This document shows, piece by piece, positions 24,683 to 33,548 of a DNA stretch of 64,000 bases (the stretch's first letter is position 1; every line of letters starts with the position of its first letter). Under the pieces are notes generated by a model that did not search any database, was not told the DNA's origin, and saw nothing but the letters and a program-made list of their open reading frames with translations. This stretch comes from Rhodoferax sp. U2-2l (lineage in GTDB: Bacteria > Pseudomonadota > Gammaproteobacteria > Burkholderiales > Burkholderiaceae_C): NCBI RefSeq assembly GCF_020594515.1, contig NZ_JAJCTH010000002.1, forward strand, positions 186,001 through 250,000, in the 5' to 3' direction. The position numbers were made by a program, and so were the translations under genes.

Positions 24683-27600
24683 GTGTTGACCCCGCCACCC
24701 AACTGCGACTACGCCGAGCTGCATTGCCGCAGCAACTTCAGTTTTGGCGTGGGCGCATCTCAGCCCGAAGAGCTGGTGCAACGTGCCCACGCGCTGGGTT
24801 ATGCGGCGCTGGCCATCACCGACGACTGCTCGGTCGCAGGGCTGGTGCGGGCGCATACCGAGGCCAAAAAACTCGGGTTAAAACTGCTGCCAGGGGCAGA
24901 ATTTGCCGTGCCTTGGGGGGGCTTGCAGCGGGCTGATCCGCTGACCTTTTGCCTCCTCGCCTTGCCACGCGACCTGGCCGCCTGGGGTGATCTGTGTGAG
25001 TTCATCACACTGGCCCGGCGCAGCGCGCCCAAGGGCCAATACCACGTGACCTGGCCGGACCCGGGTTGGGCCAGCTTGCAGGGCTGCGAGGTGATTCTGG
25101 TGTTGCCAACGGCGATGCCTTGGGAGGCTGCGCATGCTGTGTGCCGCAGCGCCAGCGGCTTGTTTGGCAACCATCTCTGGCTGGGCGTCCCGCAGCTGCT
25201 GCACGCGCAAGATGCGTTGACGCTGCACAAGCTCACCCAGCTCTCGCAGCATACGGCCATCCCGCTGGTGGCCACGGGCGGGGTGCTGATGCATGTGCGG
25301 TCGCGCAAACCGCTGCAGGATGTGTTGACCGCCGTGCGCCTGGGGCGGCCCGTGGCCGCGTGCGGCCTGGCGCTGCAGCCCAATGCCGAGGCGCACCTGC
25401 GGTCCCGTGCACGTCTGGCGCAAATTTACCCGCCCGGCTTGCTGGAAAACACGCTCACCGTCGCGTCGCGCTGCCACTTCAGCCTGGACGAACTGCGTTA
25501 CCAATACCCGCAGGAGGCGGTGTTACCCGGTCAGACACCGGCGCAAACGCTGCGCCATGTCACCCTGGAAGGTGCGGCGCGGCGCTACCCGCAGGGTGTG
25601 CCCGATGCCGTGGGTGAGCAGCTGGACCATGAGCTGGCGCTGATCGCCGAGCTGGCTTACGAGATGTATTTCTTGACCGTGTACGACATCGTGGCTTTTG
25701 CCCGGCGCCGGGGCATTTTGTGCCAGGGCAGGGGGTCGGCGGCCAATTCGGCGGTGTGTTATTGCCTGGGCATCACCGAGGTCGACCCGTCGCGCATGAG
25801 CCTGTTGTTTGAACGCTTCATCAGCCGCGAGCGCGACGAACCGCCTGATATCGATGTGGACTTTGAGCACCAGAGGCGAGAAGAAGTCATCCAGTACATC
25901 TACGCCAAATATGGCCGCGACCGCGCCGCACTCACCGCGGTGGCCATCAGCTACCGCCCGCGCAGCGCCTTGCGGGATGTGGGGCGCGCGCTGGGCATTG
26001 ACGAGGCGCTGATCACCGCCATGGCCAAAGAGCACCCCGGCATGTACAGCCGCGAGCTGCTGGCAGGGCGCTTGCAGGCCGCGCTGGCGCGCTTGGGGGG
26101 CGACTTTGTGCCACCGCACCCAACGCTGCTGGCGCAGTGGCTGGACTTGAGCCGCCAGCTGCTGGGGTTCACCCGGCACCTGAGCCAGCACCCCGGCGGC
26201 TTTGTGCTCACGCGCGGGCCGCTCACCCGCTTGGTGCCGGTGGAAAACGCCGCCATGCCCGAGCGCAGCATCATCCAGTGGGACAAGGACGATCTGGACG
26301 CGCTGGGCCTCTTGAAGGTGGACGTGCTGGCCCTGGGCATGCTCAGCGCCATCCGCCGCTGCCTGGATTTGGTCAGTGCCTGGCGCGGTAGACGCCTGGA
26401 GATGCAGGACATTCCAGCAGACGACCCCGACACCTTTGACATGATCTGCGCCGCCGACACCGTGGGGGTGTTTCAGATCGAGAGCCGGGCGCAGATGAGC
26501 ATGCTGCCGCGATTGAGGCCGCGCTGTTTTTACGACCTGGTGGTGGAAGTGGCCATCGTGCGCCCCGGGCCGATCCAGGGCGGCATGGTGCATCCTTACT
26601 TGAAAGCACGCGCTTGCCCCGAGGCGGTCAGTTACGCCAGCCCGGCGTTGCAAGAGGCGTTGCAGCGCACGCTGGGTGTGCCGATTTTCCAAGAGCAGGT
26701 GATGCAGGTGGCCATGGCCGCTGCCGACTTCAGCCCGGGCGAGGCGGATGAGCTGCGCCGTTCCATGGCGGCCTGGAAGCGCAAGGGTGGCGTACATAAA
26801 CACCACGACCGGCTGGTGGGCGGCATGCTGAAAAACGGCTACACGGCCGAGTTTGCCGAACAGCTGTTCAAGCAGATCGAGGGGTTTGGCGAATATGGTT
26901 TTCCCGAGAGCCACGCCGCCAGCTTTGCCCTGCTGGTGTGGGTGAGCTGCTGGCTCAAGCGCCACGAGCCCGCCTGTTTTCTGGCGGCACTGCTCAACAG
27001 CCAGCCGATGGGTTTTTACGGCCCGTCGCAACTGGTGCAGGATGCCCAGCGCCATGGGGTCACGGTGTTGCCGGTGGACGTGGCGCACAGCGATTGGGAT
27101 TGCACGCTGGAGATGGGGCCTGGCGTACAGCCAGCTTTTCAGGATGCCATGGCGGACCTGGGGAGTCCGGGGCAGTTGGCCGTCATCCCGGACTTGATCC
27201 GGGATCCATGGAGGGCGGATCAGGTCCGCCATGGCAGGCCGGGCCACCCCGCCGTGCGCCTGGGCCTGCGTCTGATCAGCGGCCTGAGCGAATCCGCCGC
27301 CCAGCGCATCGTTGCCGCCCGGCAGCAACGCCCGTTCACCAGCACCGAAGACCTGGCCCTGCGCGCCGCACTGGATGCGGGCGACCTGAAAGCCCTGGCC
27401 AGTGCGGACGCCCTGCACCGGCTGAGCGGCCACCGCCGCCAGCAAGTGTGGGACGCCAGCGCCTCGCACCGTGCGCCCGAACTGCTGCAAGAAGCCCGAT
27501 TCAACGAAGACGCGCTGCCGTTTCCCGCGGCCGCAGAAGGCGAGGAGGTGCGCTTTGACTACGCCGCACTGGGGCTCACCTTACGCGCTCATCCTTTGTC

Positions 27601-27964
27601 ACTGCTTCGGGAGAAGCTATCAAAACTCAAGTTATCCAACGCGGCCCAACTGCGTGCGCAACCCCACGGCAGGCTGGTGCGCGCCTGCGGCTTGGTCACC
27701 CTGCGGCAAAGCCCCGGCACCGCCCGGGGCGTGACCTTTGTTACGCTGGAGGATGAAACCGGCACGGTCAACGTGATCGTCTGGAAAGCCCTGAAAGAGC
27801 GCCAGCGCAGCGAACTGCTGCATGCCCAGCTGCTGGCCGTGCACGGCACCTGGCAGCGCGACGACGCCAGTGGCGGCCAGGTCTGTCACGTGGTGGCTGG
27901 CTTTCTGCGAGACCTGACGCCGCTGCTGGGTGAGCTGGCCACCACCAGCCGGGATTTTCATTGA
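24683..27964 (+). CDS. dnaE2: Error-prone DNA polymerase DnaE2
   Basis: DnaE2 is the SOS-induced C-family polymerase alpha subunit that performs mutagenic lesion bypass with ImuA and ImuB. It has 1093 aa with a PHP domain at the N-terminus (YAELHCRSNFSFGVGASQ), the polymerase core with GRGSAANSAVCYCLG near 350 and catalytic PDIDVDF near 390, the SHAASFALLVWVSCW segment near 745, and an OB-fold at the end (RGVTFVTLEDETGTVNVIVW). Starts at GTG 24683 or TTG 24686. Residues about 822-851 are encoded by a palindromic repeat inserted in frame. It has its own SOS box and lies 9 kb from imuB. Confidence 0.95.
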   Translation: MLTPPPNCDYAELHCRSNFSFGVGASQPEELVQRAHALGYAALAITDDCSVAGLVRAHTEAKKLGLKLLPGAEFAVPWGGLQRADPLTFCLLALPRDLAAWGDLCEFITLARRSAPKGQYHVTWPDPGWASLQGCEVILVLPTAMPWEAAHAVCRSASGLFGNHLWLGVPQLLHAQDALTLHKLTQLSQHTAIPLVATGGVLMHVRSRKPLQDVLTAVRLGRPVAACGLALQPNAEAHLRSRARLAQIYPPGLLENTLTVASRCHFSLDELRYQYPQEAVLPGQTPAQTLRHVTLEGAARRYPQGVPDAVGEQLDHELALIAELAYEMYFLTVYDIVAFARRRGILCQGRGSAANSAVCYCLGITEVDPSRMSLLFERFISRERDEPPDIDVDFEHQRREEVIQYIYAKYGRDRAALTAVAISYRPRSALRDVGRALGIDEALITAMAKEHPGMYSRELLAGRLQAALARLGGDFVPPHPTLLAQWLDLSRQLLGFTRHLSQHPGGFVLTRGPLTRLVPVENAAMPERSIIQWDKDDLDALGLLKVDVLALGMLSAIRRCLDLVSAWRGRRLEMQDIPADDPDTFDMICAADTVGVFQIESRAQMSMLPRLRPRCFYDLVVEVAIVRPGPIQGGMVHPYLKARACPEAVSYASPALQEALQRTLGVPIFQEQVMQVAMAAADFSPGEADELRRSMAAWKRKGGVHKHHDRLVGGMLKNGYTAEFAEQLFKQIEGFGEYGFPESHAASFALLVWVSCWLKRHEPACFLAALLNSQPMGFYGPSQLVQDAQRHGVTVLPVDVAHSDWDCTLEMGPGVQPAFQDAMADLGSPGQLAVIPDLIRDPWRADQVRHGRPGHPAVRLGLRLISGLSESAAQRIVAARQQRPFTSTEDLALRAALDAGDLKALASADALHRLSGHRRQQVWDASASHRAPELLQEARFNEDALPFPAAAEGEEVRFDYAALGLTLRAHPLSLLREKLSKLKLSNAAQLRAQPHGRLVRACGLVTLRQSPGTARGVTFVTLEDETGTVNVIVWKALKERQRSELLHAQLLAVHGTWQRDDASGGQVCHVVAGFLRDLTPLLGELATTSRDFH
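27145..27236. repeat. Palindromic repeat inserted in frame in dnaE2
   Basis: Outer arms of 16 bp (27145-27160 and 27221-27236) are perfect inverted copies, TGCCATGGCGGACCTG and its complement. Inside is a second hairpin ATCCCGG-ACTTGA-TCCGGGAT-type (27185-27206). The inner sequence GTCATCCCGGACTTGA matches the end of the intergenic copy at 28651-28719. It adds about 30 codons, including VIPDLIRDPW, without breaking the frame. Confidence 0.85.
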
Positions 27965-28012
27965 ACCCAGCCCACACACCTCTGCAGCCTGGCAGCAGCG
28001 CAGGTTGACGGT

Positions 28013-28603
28013 TTAGCCTGCCTCGAACTGTTCCGAGTTTTTGCCTTTGAACGGCGCGTAAAACGCTTTGATGGTGCGCATGTCGGCTTCCAGATCACCG
28101 GTGGGGTAAAACACCGGGCCCAGCCCGCTGATCTTGCGGGTGTAGTCCATGTAGGCCATCACGATGGGCACCTGAGCCGTTTGGGCGATGTGATAGAAGC
28201 CGGTTTTCCAGTAACGGACTTTGCTGCGTGTGCCCTCGGGCGGCACGATGAGTTGCAGTGCACCCGAGGCTTGCGTGATGGCGCTGGCCGAAGCGGCCAC
28301 CAAGTTGTTGGATTTGGAGCGGTCCACGGCGATGCCGCCCAGCCAACGCATCAGACGGCCAAACGGAAAGCGAAAGATGCTGGCCTTGCCCATCCAATGG
28401 ACGTTCAGGCGCAGCACAAAAGCCACCATCAGCGTGTAGGGCAGATCCCAGTTGCTGGTGTGGGGTGCGGCGATGAACACACTGCGACTAGCCTCGGGTG
28501 GCAGGCTGCCCAGCACTTTCCAGCCCGCCAACCTGAGGTAGGCCACCGACAGCCAGCGAAACAGCGCGTTGACGATGGGGGTGGTAAAGATGGTGCGCTG
28601 CAT
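28013..28603 (-). CDS. 1-acylglycerol-3-phosphate acyltransferase-like protein
   Basis: This is a PlsC-type acyltransferase of 196 aa, expected to transfer a fatty acyl group to a glycerolipid at the inner membrane. The catalytic motif is FIAAPHTSNWDLPYTL (H-x4-D variant) near residue 45, with substrate-site motifs FGRLMRWLGGIAVDRSK near 80 and LQLIVPPEGTRSKVRYWKTGFYHIA near 120. The short PPEGTRS-type block resembles small acyltransferases of unknown acceptor rather than classical PlsC. Start ATG 28603 with GGGA upstream. It is convergent with dnaE2 and not obviously in an operon. Confidence 0.85.
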   Translation of the reverse strand: MQRTIFTTPIVNALFRWLSVAYLRLAGWKVLGSLPPEASRSVFIAAPHTSNWDLPYTLMVAFVLRLNVHWMGKASIFRFPFGRLMRWLGGIAVDRSKSNNLVAASASAITQASGALQLIVPPEGTRSKVRYWKTGFYHIAQTAQVPIVMAYMDYTRKISGLGPVFYPTGDLEADMRTIKAFYAPFKGKNSEQFEAG

Positions 28604-28650
28604 GTTGATTCCCAAGGCAGCAGGGCCACCTTGACGCAAAAAAGATGACT

Positions 28651-28719
28651 GTCATGGCGGGCCACGACCCGCCATTCAGGGCCGCTGGGCCATGGATCCC
28701 GGGTCAAGTCCGGGATGAC
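28651..28719. repeat. Complete palindromic repeat unit (reference copy)
   Basis: A 69-bp element that begins GTCATGGCGGGCCACGACCC and ends in GTCAAGTCCGGGATGAC, so its ends GTCAT/ATGAC are inverted. It contains two hairpin modules (GGCGGG-CCCGCC and ATCCCGG-CCGGGAT) around CCATGG. Related copies lie at 11134, 13254, 21627 and inside dnaE2. It sits between metK and the acyltransferase gene. Confidence 0.8.
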
Positions 28720-28819
28720 ACGTCCCCGCGTTCAGTTTCAGATAAGAGCCCGGCGGCGTCACGCAGCAGGTCGGCTTGGTACCTGCGGTGCCAAGCGACC
28801 CAGGCTGACGCCTTTGGGC

Positions 28820-30001
28820 TCAGAGCCCCGCTGCCTGACGCAGCGCATCCGCTTTGTCGGTGCGCTCCCAGGTGAACTCGGGCTCTTCGCGGCCGAAGTG
28901 GCCGTAAGAAGCGGTCTTTTCGTAGATCGGGCGCAGCAAATCGAGCATCTGCACGATGCCTTTGGGGCGCAGATCAAAGTGCAGGTTCACCAGCGCGGCG
29001 ATCTGCTCATCCGGGATCACGCCGGTGCCTTCGGTGTAGACGGTCACATTCATCGGCTTGGCCACACCAATGGCGTAGGCCACCTGCACCTGGCACTGGC
29101 GCGCCAGCCCGGCTGCCACCACGTTTTTGGCCACATAACGTGCCGCGTAGGCGGCCGAGCGGTCCACCTTGCTGGGGTCTTTGCCGCTGAAGGCGCCGCC
29201 GCCGTGCGGGCAGGCGCCGCCGTAGGTGTCCACAATGATCTTGCGCCCGGTCAGGCCGCAGTCACCTTGCGGACCACCGATCACAAACCGACCGGTGGGG
29301 TTGATCAGGTACTTGGTATCAGCGGTCAGCCATTCCTTGGGCAACACCGGCTTGATGATTTCTTCGCGAATGGCTTCGTAAAAAGCGTCCGTCATCTTGT
29401 GGCCCAGACTCATTTCAGGGCTGTGCTGGCTGGAGAGCACCACGGTGTCGATGCTGTGCGGCTTGCCGTCCACGTAACGCATGGTCACCTGGCTCTTGGC
29501 ATCGGGACGCAGAAACGGCAGGCGACCGTCCTTGCGCAGCTGCGCCTGGCGCTCCACCAGGCGGTGCGCGTAATAAATCGGCGCAGGCATCAGCTCAGGG
29601 GTTTCGTTGCAGGCGTAACCAAACATCAGGCCCTGGTCGCCCGCGCCGGTGTTCAGATGATCATCCGAGGCGTGGTCCACACCCTGGGCGATGTCGTTGC
29701 TTTGTTTGTCGTAAGCCACCAGCACCGCACAGCCTTTGTAATCAATGCCGTACTCGGTGTTGTCGTAACCAATGCGTTTGATGGTGTCACGTGCCACTTG
29801 GATGTAGTCGACATGCGCGTTGGTGGTGATCTCGCCGGCCAGCACCACCAGACCGGTGTTGGTCAGGGTTTCAGCGGCCACACGGCTGCGCGGGTCTTGT
29901 TTGAAGATCGCATCCAGAATGGCGTCGGAAATCTGGTCCGCCACCTTGTCGGGGTGGCCTTCAGAAACAGATTCAGACGTGAAGAGAAAGTCGTTCGCCA
30001 T
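28820..30001 (-). CDS. metK: S-adenosylmethionine synthase
   Basis: MetK makes S-adenosylmethionine from methionine and ATP in the cytoplasm and is essential. It is 393 aa, the normal size. It starts [30 protein letters not shown] (His of the active site in SEGHPDK) behind GGAG, and has the signature [16 protein letters not shown] near residue 120 and the phosphate loop [19 protein letters not shown] near 265. It is divergent from the lpxL-type pair. No SAM riboswitch was recognised in its 194-bp upstream region. Confidence 0.98.
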   Translation of the reverse strand: MANDFLFTSESVSEGHPDKVADQISDAILDAIFKQDPRSRVAAETLTNTGLVVLAGEITTNAHVDYIQVARDTIKRIGYDNTEYGIDYKGCAVLVAYDKQSNDIAQGVDHASDDHLNTGAGDQGLMFGYACNETPELMPAPIYYAHRLVERQAQLRKDGRLPFLRPDAKSQVTMRYVDGKPHSIDTVVLSSQHSPEMSLGHKMTDAFYEAIREEIIKPVLPKEWLTADTKYLINPTGRFVIGGPQGDCGLTGRKIIVDTYGGACPHGGGAFSGKDPSKVDRSAAYAARYVAKNVVAAGLARQCQVQVAYAIGVAKPMNVTVYTEGTGVIPDEQIAALVNLHFDLRPKGIVQMLDLLRPIYEKTASYGHFGREEPEFTWERTDKADALRQAAGL

Positions 30002-30084
30002 AGAAAAAAGCTCCTAAGTAAAAGTTAACAACCCTTTCGCGTTGCTTTTGGCTTTGGGAGCTTCCGGCGAACGCTTTAGCAGAT

Positions 30085-30102
30085 TTGTCAATGTTTTGAC
30101 AA
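30085..30102. promoter_or_regulatory. Inverted repeat in the metK/lpxL divergent promoter region
   Basis: TTGTCA-ATGTTT-TGACAA is a perfect 6-bp inverted repeat. Each arm resembles a -35 element, so it may be an overlapping divergent promoter or an operator. No regulator could be assigned. Confidence 0.4.
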
Positions 30103-30195
30103 GGCACAATGGCGACCCGAGTGGGGTGGCTGCTTGTGTGTGTCGCCCTGCAAGTAGTTCCGTAACTCAGCGACGTCGATAGTTTATCCCACGCC

Positions 30196-31047
30196 ATGCC
30201 CGTTTTTTTCAAGTTTCTGTCCGCGTTGCCGCTGGGCCTGCTGCATGGGCTGGGCTGGGTTCTGGGCTGGGTGGTGTGGCTGGCGTCTGGCGTGTACCGG
30301 CGCCGGTTTCTGGCCAATGCCCATCAGGCCGGGCTGCCAGCCCAGGCCTGGCTCGGGGCTGTGGGGCAGAGTGGCCAACTGGTCACTGAGCTGCCTCGGC
30401 TGTGGCTGGGTCGGGCGGTGCCCGTGCAATGGACCGGGGCCGAACATGTGGCGCAGGCGCTGGCGCAGCGCCGTGGCATTGTTTTTTTGACGCCGCATCT
30501 GGGCTGCTTTGAAATTTGCGCACAGGCTTATGCGCAACGATTTGGCCAGGACGCCCAGCCGATCACCGTGTTGTTCAGACCGCCGCGGCAAGCCTGGCTG
30601 CGCAAGCTTGTGGGGGCGGCGCGCCAACGCTCCGGGCTGCTCACGGCGCCCACCACCTTGTCAGGGGTCAAACAGATGATCAAGGCGCTCAAGCGTGGTG
30701 AATCGGTGGGTCTGTTGCCCGATCAGGTGCCACCGCTGGGCATGGGGGTGATGGCGCCTTTTTTTGGCCGTGACGCCTACACCATGACGCTGTCGGTGCG
30801 GCTGGTGCAGCAGACCGGTGCGGCGGTGCTGCTGGCCTGGGGCGAGCGTCTGGGCGGGGGGCGGGGTTACCGGGTGCATGTGCAGCCGATGGCGGCGGCG
30901 TTGCCTGCGGACGTGACAGCTGCCGCCGCCGCCGTGAACCAGGCCATGCAAGACCTGATCCTGCAGTGCCCCGGCCAGTATTTGTGGGGTTATGCCCGTT
31001 ACAAAAATCCGCGCGATGCCGCGCACACTGACCATGCCACCGTTTGA
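30196..31047 (+). CDS. LpxL/HtrB-type lipid A acyltransferase (first copy)
   Basis: This inner-membrane acyltransferase of 283 aa is expected to add a secondary acyl chain to lipid A. It has an N-terminal hydrophobic anchor (LLHGLGWVLGWVVWLASG), the H-x4-D/E-type catalytic motif GIVFLTPHLGCFEICAQAYA near residue 100, and LKRGESVGLLPDQVPPLGMGVMAPFFG near 175, which matches the lipid A family block. It is followed 24 bp later by a related gene, so the two probably add different acyl chains. Which position each modifies cannot be told from sequence. Confidence 0.9.
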   Translation: MPVFFKFLSALPLGLLHGLGWVLGWVVWLASGVYRRRFLANAHQAGLPAQAWLGAVGQSGQLVTELPRLWLGRAVPVQWTGAEHVAQALAQRRGIVFLTPHLGCFEICAQAYAQRFGQDAQPITVLFRPPRQAWLRKLVGAARQRSGLLTAPTTLSGVKQMIKALKRGESVGLLPDQVPPLGMGVMAPFFGRDAYTMTLSVRLVQQTGAAVLLAWGERLGGGRGYRVHVQPMAAALPADVTAAAAAVNQAMQDLILQCPGQYLWGYARYKNPRDAAHTDHATV

Positions 31048-31071
31048 CGTGATCCCCATGGAGCTACCGCC

Positions 31072-31947
31072 GTGCTGAGTCGTTTTAGCCTGCTGTTGAT
31101 GCGCGCCATGGCCTATTTGCCGCTAGGTTGGGTACGTGCGTTCGGCGCTGTGCTGGGCTGGTTGTTGTATGTGGTGGTGGTGCCGCGCAGGCGGGTGGTG
31201 CGCACCAATCTGCGATTGTGTTTCCCCCAGTTGTCCGAGGCTGACATTCGCTGGCGCACCCGCCGCGTGTTTGTCCATTTCGCCCAGGCCTGGCTGGATC
31301 GGGGTTGGTTGTGGCATGGCGCACCCGAGGTCGTGCGTCAGCGTCTGGCCTTGTGCGGCGCCGTGCATGAGTTGGAGGGGCCCGACCCGGTGGTGATTTT
31401 TGCGCCGCATTTTGTCGGTCTGGATGCGGGCTGGACGGCCCTGACCCAGCAGTTGCCGCGCCACTTCACCACCATCTACACCGACCAGGCGAACAAGGTG
31501 ATGGATGCCTGGATCCTGGCGGGGCGCCAGCGTTTTGGCTCCGGGCGGCTGTTCGGCCGCGCCGACGGTGTCAAAACCATCGTGGCGGCGCTGCGCGCGG
31601 GTGACCCGTTGTACCTGTTGCCCGACATGAACTTCGGTGTTCAAGAGTCGGTGTTTGTACCCTTTTACGGTGTGAGCACCGCCACCGTGCCCAGCCTGTC
31701 GCGATTTGCCCGGCTCGGGCGTGCCAAGGTGGTGTCGGTGGTCACCCGGCTGACGCCGCAAGGTTACGCGGTCGAGGTGATGCCTGCCTGGTCAGACTTT
31801 CCAACAGATGACCTGCTGGCAGACACCGCGCGCATGAATGCCACCTTGCAGACCTATATCGACAGCATGCCGGACCAATACTACTGGGTGCACAAACGTT
31901 TCAAGGATCGCCCGTCGGGCGAGGCCGACGTTTACCGGTCCATGTAG
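31072..31947 (+). CDS. LpxL/LpxM-type lipid A acyltransferase (second copy)
   Basis: A 291-aa relative of the preceding gene, expected to acylate lipid A at the inner membrane. Motifs are VVIFAPHFVGLDAGWTAL near residue 105 (H-x4-D), RAGDPLYLLPDMNFGVQESVFVPFYG near 185 and DQYYWVHKRFKDRPSGE at the C-terminus, the last being typical of LpxL proteins. It starts at GTG 31072 with GGAG upstream. The two genes are clearly paralogous but only distantly similar, so this is not a recent duplication. Confidence 0.92.
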   Translation: MLSRFSLLLMRAMAYLPLGWVRAFGAVLGWLLYVVVVPRRRVVRTNLRLCFPQLSEADIRWRTRRVFVHFAQAWLDRGWLWHGAPEVVRQRLALCGAVHELEGPDPVVIFAPHFVGLDAGWTALTQQLPRHFTTIYTDQANKVMDAWILAGRQRFGSGRLFGRADGVKTIVAALRAGDPLYLLPDMNFGVQESVFVPFYGVSTATVPSLSRFARLGRAKVVSVVTRLTPQGYAVEVMPAWSDFPTDDLLADTARMNATLQTYIDSMPDQYYWVHKRFKDRPSGEADVYRSM

Positions 31948-32002
31948 CCGGTGAGCCCGGCGCCCTCGATCCCATCGCGCTTGAGGGCGATGGTGTCTGA
32001 TA

Positions 32003-32746
32003 TCAGGCAGGTGATGCTGGCGGCGCCAGGGGCGACGTCGTGGCCGGGCCGCTGGCCGTGTCAGGATGGGCCCATTGCCACAACAACGTGGCCACGTCCT
32101 CAATGCCCTGGCGTTTTGTGGCCGAGAACAGCCGCACTTCGCCGCCACCGGCCTGCAGTTTCATGATCGACAGGGCCTTGGTCTGCTCGGAGCGGGTCAA
32201 CTTGTCGGCCTTGGTCAGCACCACCAGAAACTTCAGCCCCTCTGCTACCCGAGGCCGCACCACGTCCAGCAAAATTTCATCGAGTTCGGTCAGGCCGTGG
32301 CGCGGGTCGCACATGAGCACGATAGCCTTGAGGTTTTCGCGCGTCACCAGGTAATTGGCCATCACCTGCTGCCAGCGGATCTTGTCCTGTTTGGGCACCG
32401 CCGCGTAGCCGTAGCCGGGCAAATCGGCCAGTACCGCATCCGTCACGCCTTGTTTGCCCAGCGAAAACAGGTTGATGTGTTGGGTGCGCCCGGGTTTCTT
32501 GGAGGCAAACGCCAGCTGCTTTTGCTGCGTCAGGGTGTTGATGCAGGTGGATTTGCCGGCGTTGGAGCGGCCCACAAAAGCGATTTCAGGCACGCTCAGG
32601 GGCGGCAAAAAGTGCAGCTGGGGCGCGGTGGTGAGGAACTTGGCGGTGTGCAACCAGCCCAAGGCTTCTTGCGACGTGATGGGGGGACGAAGAGGGGGCG
32701 GGAGGCTGCCCTGCGCAACGTGGGCTGGGCTGGATGGAGTGGTCAT
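32003..32746 (-). CDS. engB: Ribosome biogenesis GTPase EngB (YihA/YsxC)
   Basis: EngB is an essential GTPase that acts in assembly of the large ribosomal subunit. The protein is 247 aa with all GTPase motifs: G1 GRSNAGKST near residue 56, the switch KPGRTQHINLF, G3 DLPGYGYA near 100, and G4 TKADK near 165. The N-terminal 30 residues and the Pro/Ala-rich tail are longer than in E. coli. I take ATG 32746; ATG 32773 is an alternative and neither has a strong ribosome site. It is divergent from the cytochrome c4 gene, an arrangement seen in many proteobacteria. Confidence 0.95.
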   Translation of the reverse strand: MTTPSSPAHVAQGSLPPPLRPPITSQEALGWLHTAKFLTTAPQLHFLPPLSVPEIAFVGRSNAGKSTCINTLTQQKQLAFASKKPGRTQHINLFSLGKQGVTDAVLADLPGYGYAAVPKQDKIRWQQVMANYLVTRENLKAIVLMCDPRHGLTELDEILLDVVRPRVAEGLKFLVVLTKADKLTRSEQTKALSIMKLQAGGGEVRLFSATKRQGIEDVATLLWQWAHPDTASGPATTSPLAPPASPA

Positions 32747-32819
32747 GCGGTCAGTTTGGTGGAATCGCCCCATTGTAGAATCACATGGATTTTTATCTTT
32801 TGACTTGACCGGAAACACC

Positions 32820-33443
32820 ATGAAGCTTATCTCCACCATTTGGATCGCTGTGTCGCTGACTGTTTCGTCTGTCGCCAGCTTTGCGGCAGACGCTGCTGCG
32901 GCCAAACCCGACCTGGCCAAAGGCGAAGCAAGTTTTGCAGCAGTGTGTGCTGCATGCCATGGACCAGACGGCAATTCGCTGATTCCTGATTACCCCAAAC
33001 TGGCCCAACAACACCCGGAGTACCTGGTCAAGCAATTGCAGGAATTCAAGAGCGGCAAGCGCCAAAACGCCATCATGCTGGGATTCTCGTCGATGTTGGG
33101 CGACGAAGATATGCGCAATATTGCTTACTGGGTGACGACCAAAAAATCCGCCCCAGGCACAGCCGCTGATCAGGACCTGATCGCCCAGGGCAAACGCATT
33201 TACCTCGGTGGCGTGATGGAGCGCAATATTCCCGCCTGCGCTGGTTGCCATGGCCCGACCGGTGCCGGTATCCCTGCCCAGTACCCGCGTCTGATTGGCC
33301 AGCAAGTCAACTATGTGGTGACCCAGTTGACCACGTTCCGTAGCGGTGAGCGCAACAACAATCTCCAGATGACCGGCGTGGCGGTCAAACTCAACGACCG
33401 CGAAATCAAGGCCGTCGCTGAATACGTTGCCAGCCTGAAGTGA
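32820..33443 (+). CDS. Diheme cytochrome c4
   Basis: This periplasmic two-haem electron carrier is 207 aa with a cleavable signal peptide ending near AFAADA. Haem sites are CAACH at residues 43-47 and CAGCH at 140-144, each in its own c-type domain, with distal Met candidates in MLGFSSM and LQMTGVA. Cytochrome c4 passes electrons to terminal oxidases. The start is ATG 32820 after GGAAA; a longer open frame from 32454 overlaps engB and is not used. A strong terminator follows. Confidence 0.95.
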   Translation: MKLISTIWIAVSLTVSSVASFAADAAAAKPDLAKGEASFAAVCAACHGPDGNSLIPDYPKLAQQHPEYLVKQLQEFKSGKRQNAIMLGFSSMLGDEDMRNIAYWVTTKKSAPGTAADQDLIAQGKRIYLGGVMERNIPACAGCHGPTGAGIPAQYPRLIGQQVNYVVTQLTTFRSGERNNNLQMTGVAVKLNDREIKAVAEYVASLK

Positions 33444-33485
33444 GTGTGGTTGGGGCGCTGATCAGAACCAGCCCCCATCAAGATC

Positions 33486-33508
33486 GGCCCCGATTGGGGC
33501 CTTTTTTT
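33486..33508 (+). terminator. Intrinsic terminator of the cytochrome c4 gene
   Basis: GGCCCC-GATT-GGGGCC followed by seven T residues, 43 bp after the stop codon. A classic rho-independent terminator. Confidence 0.9.
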
Positions 33509-33548
33509 CGTCCCTGTGCAACGTGACTCAACGTGGCCCGGGTCTGTG

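Noticed and set aside
28715-30028. A 437-codon plus-strand frame over metK
   Set aside because: metK on the minus strand has all family motifs; the plus frame is a shadow.
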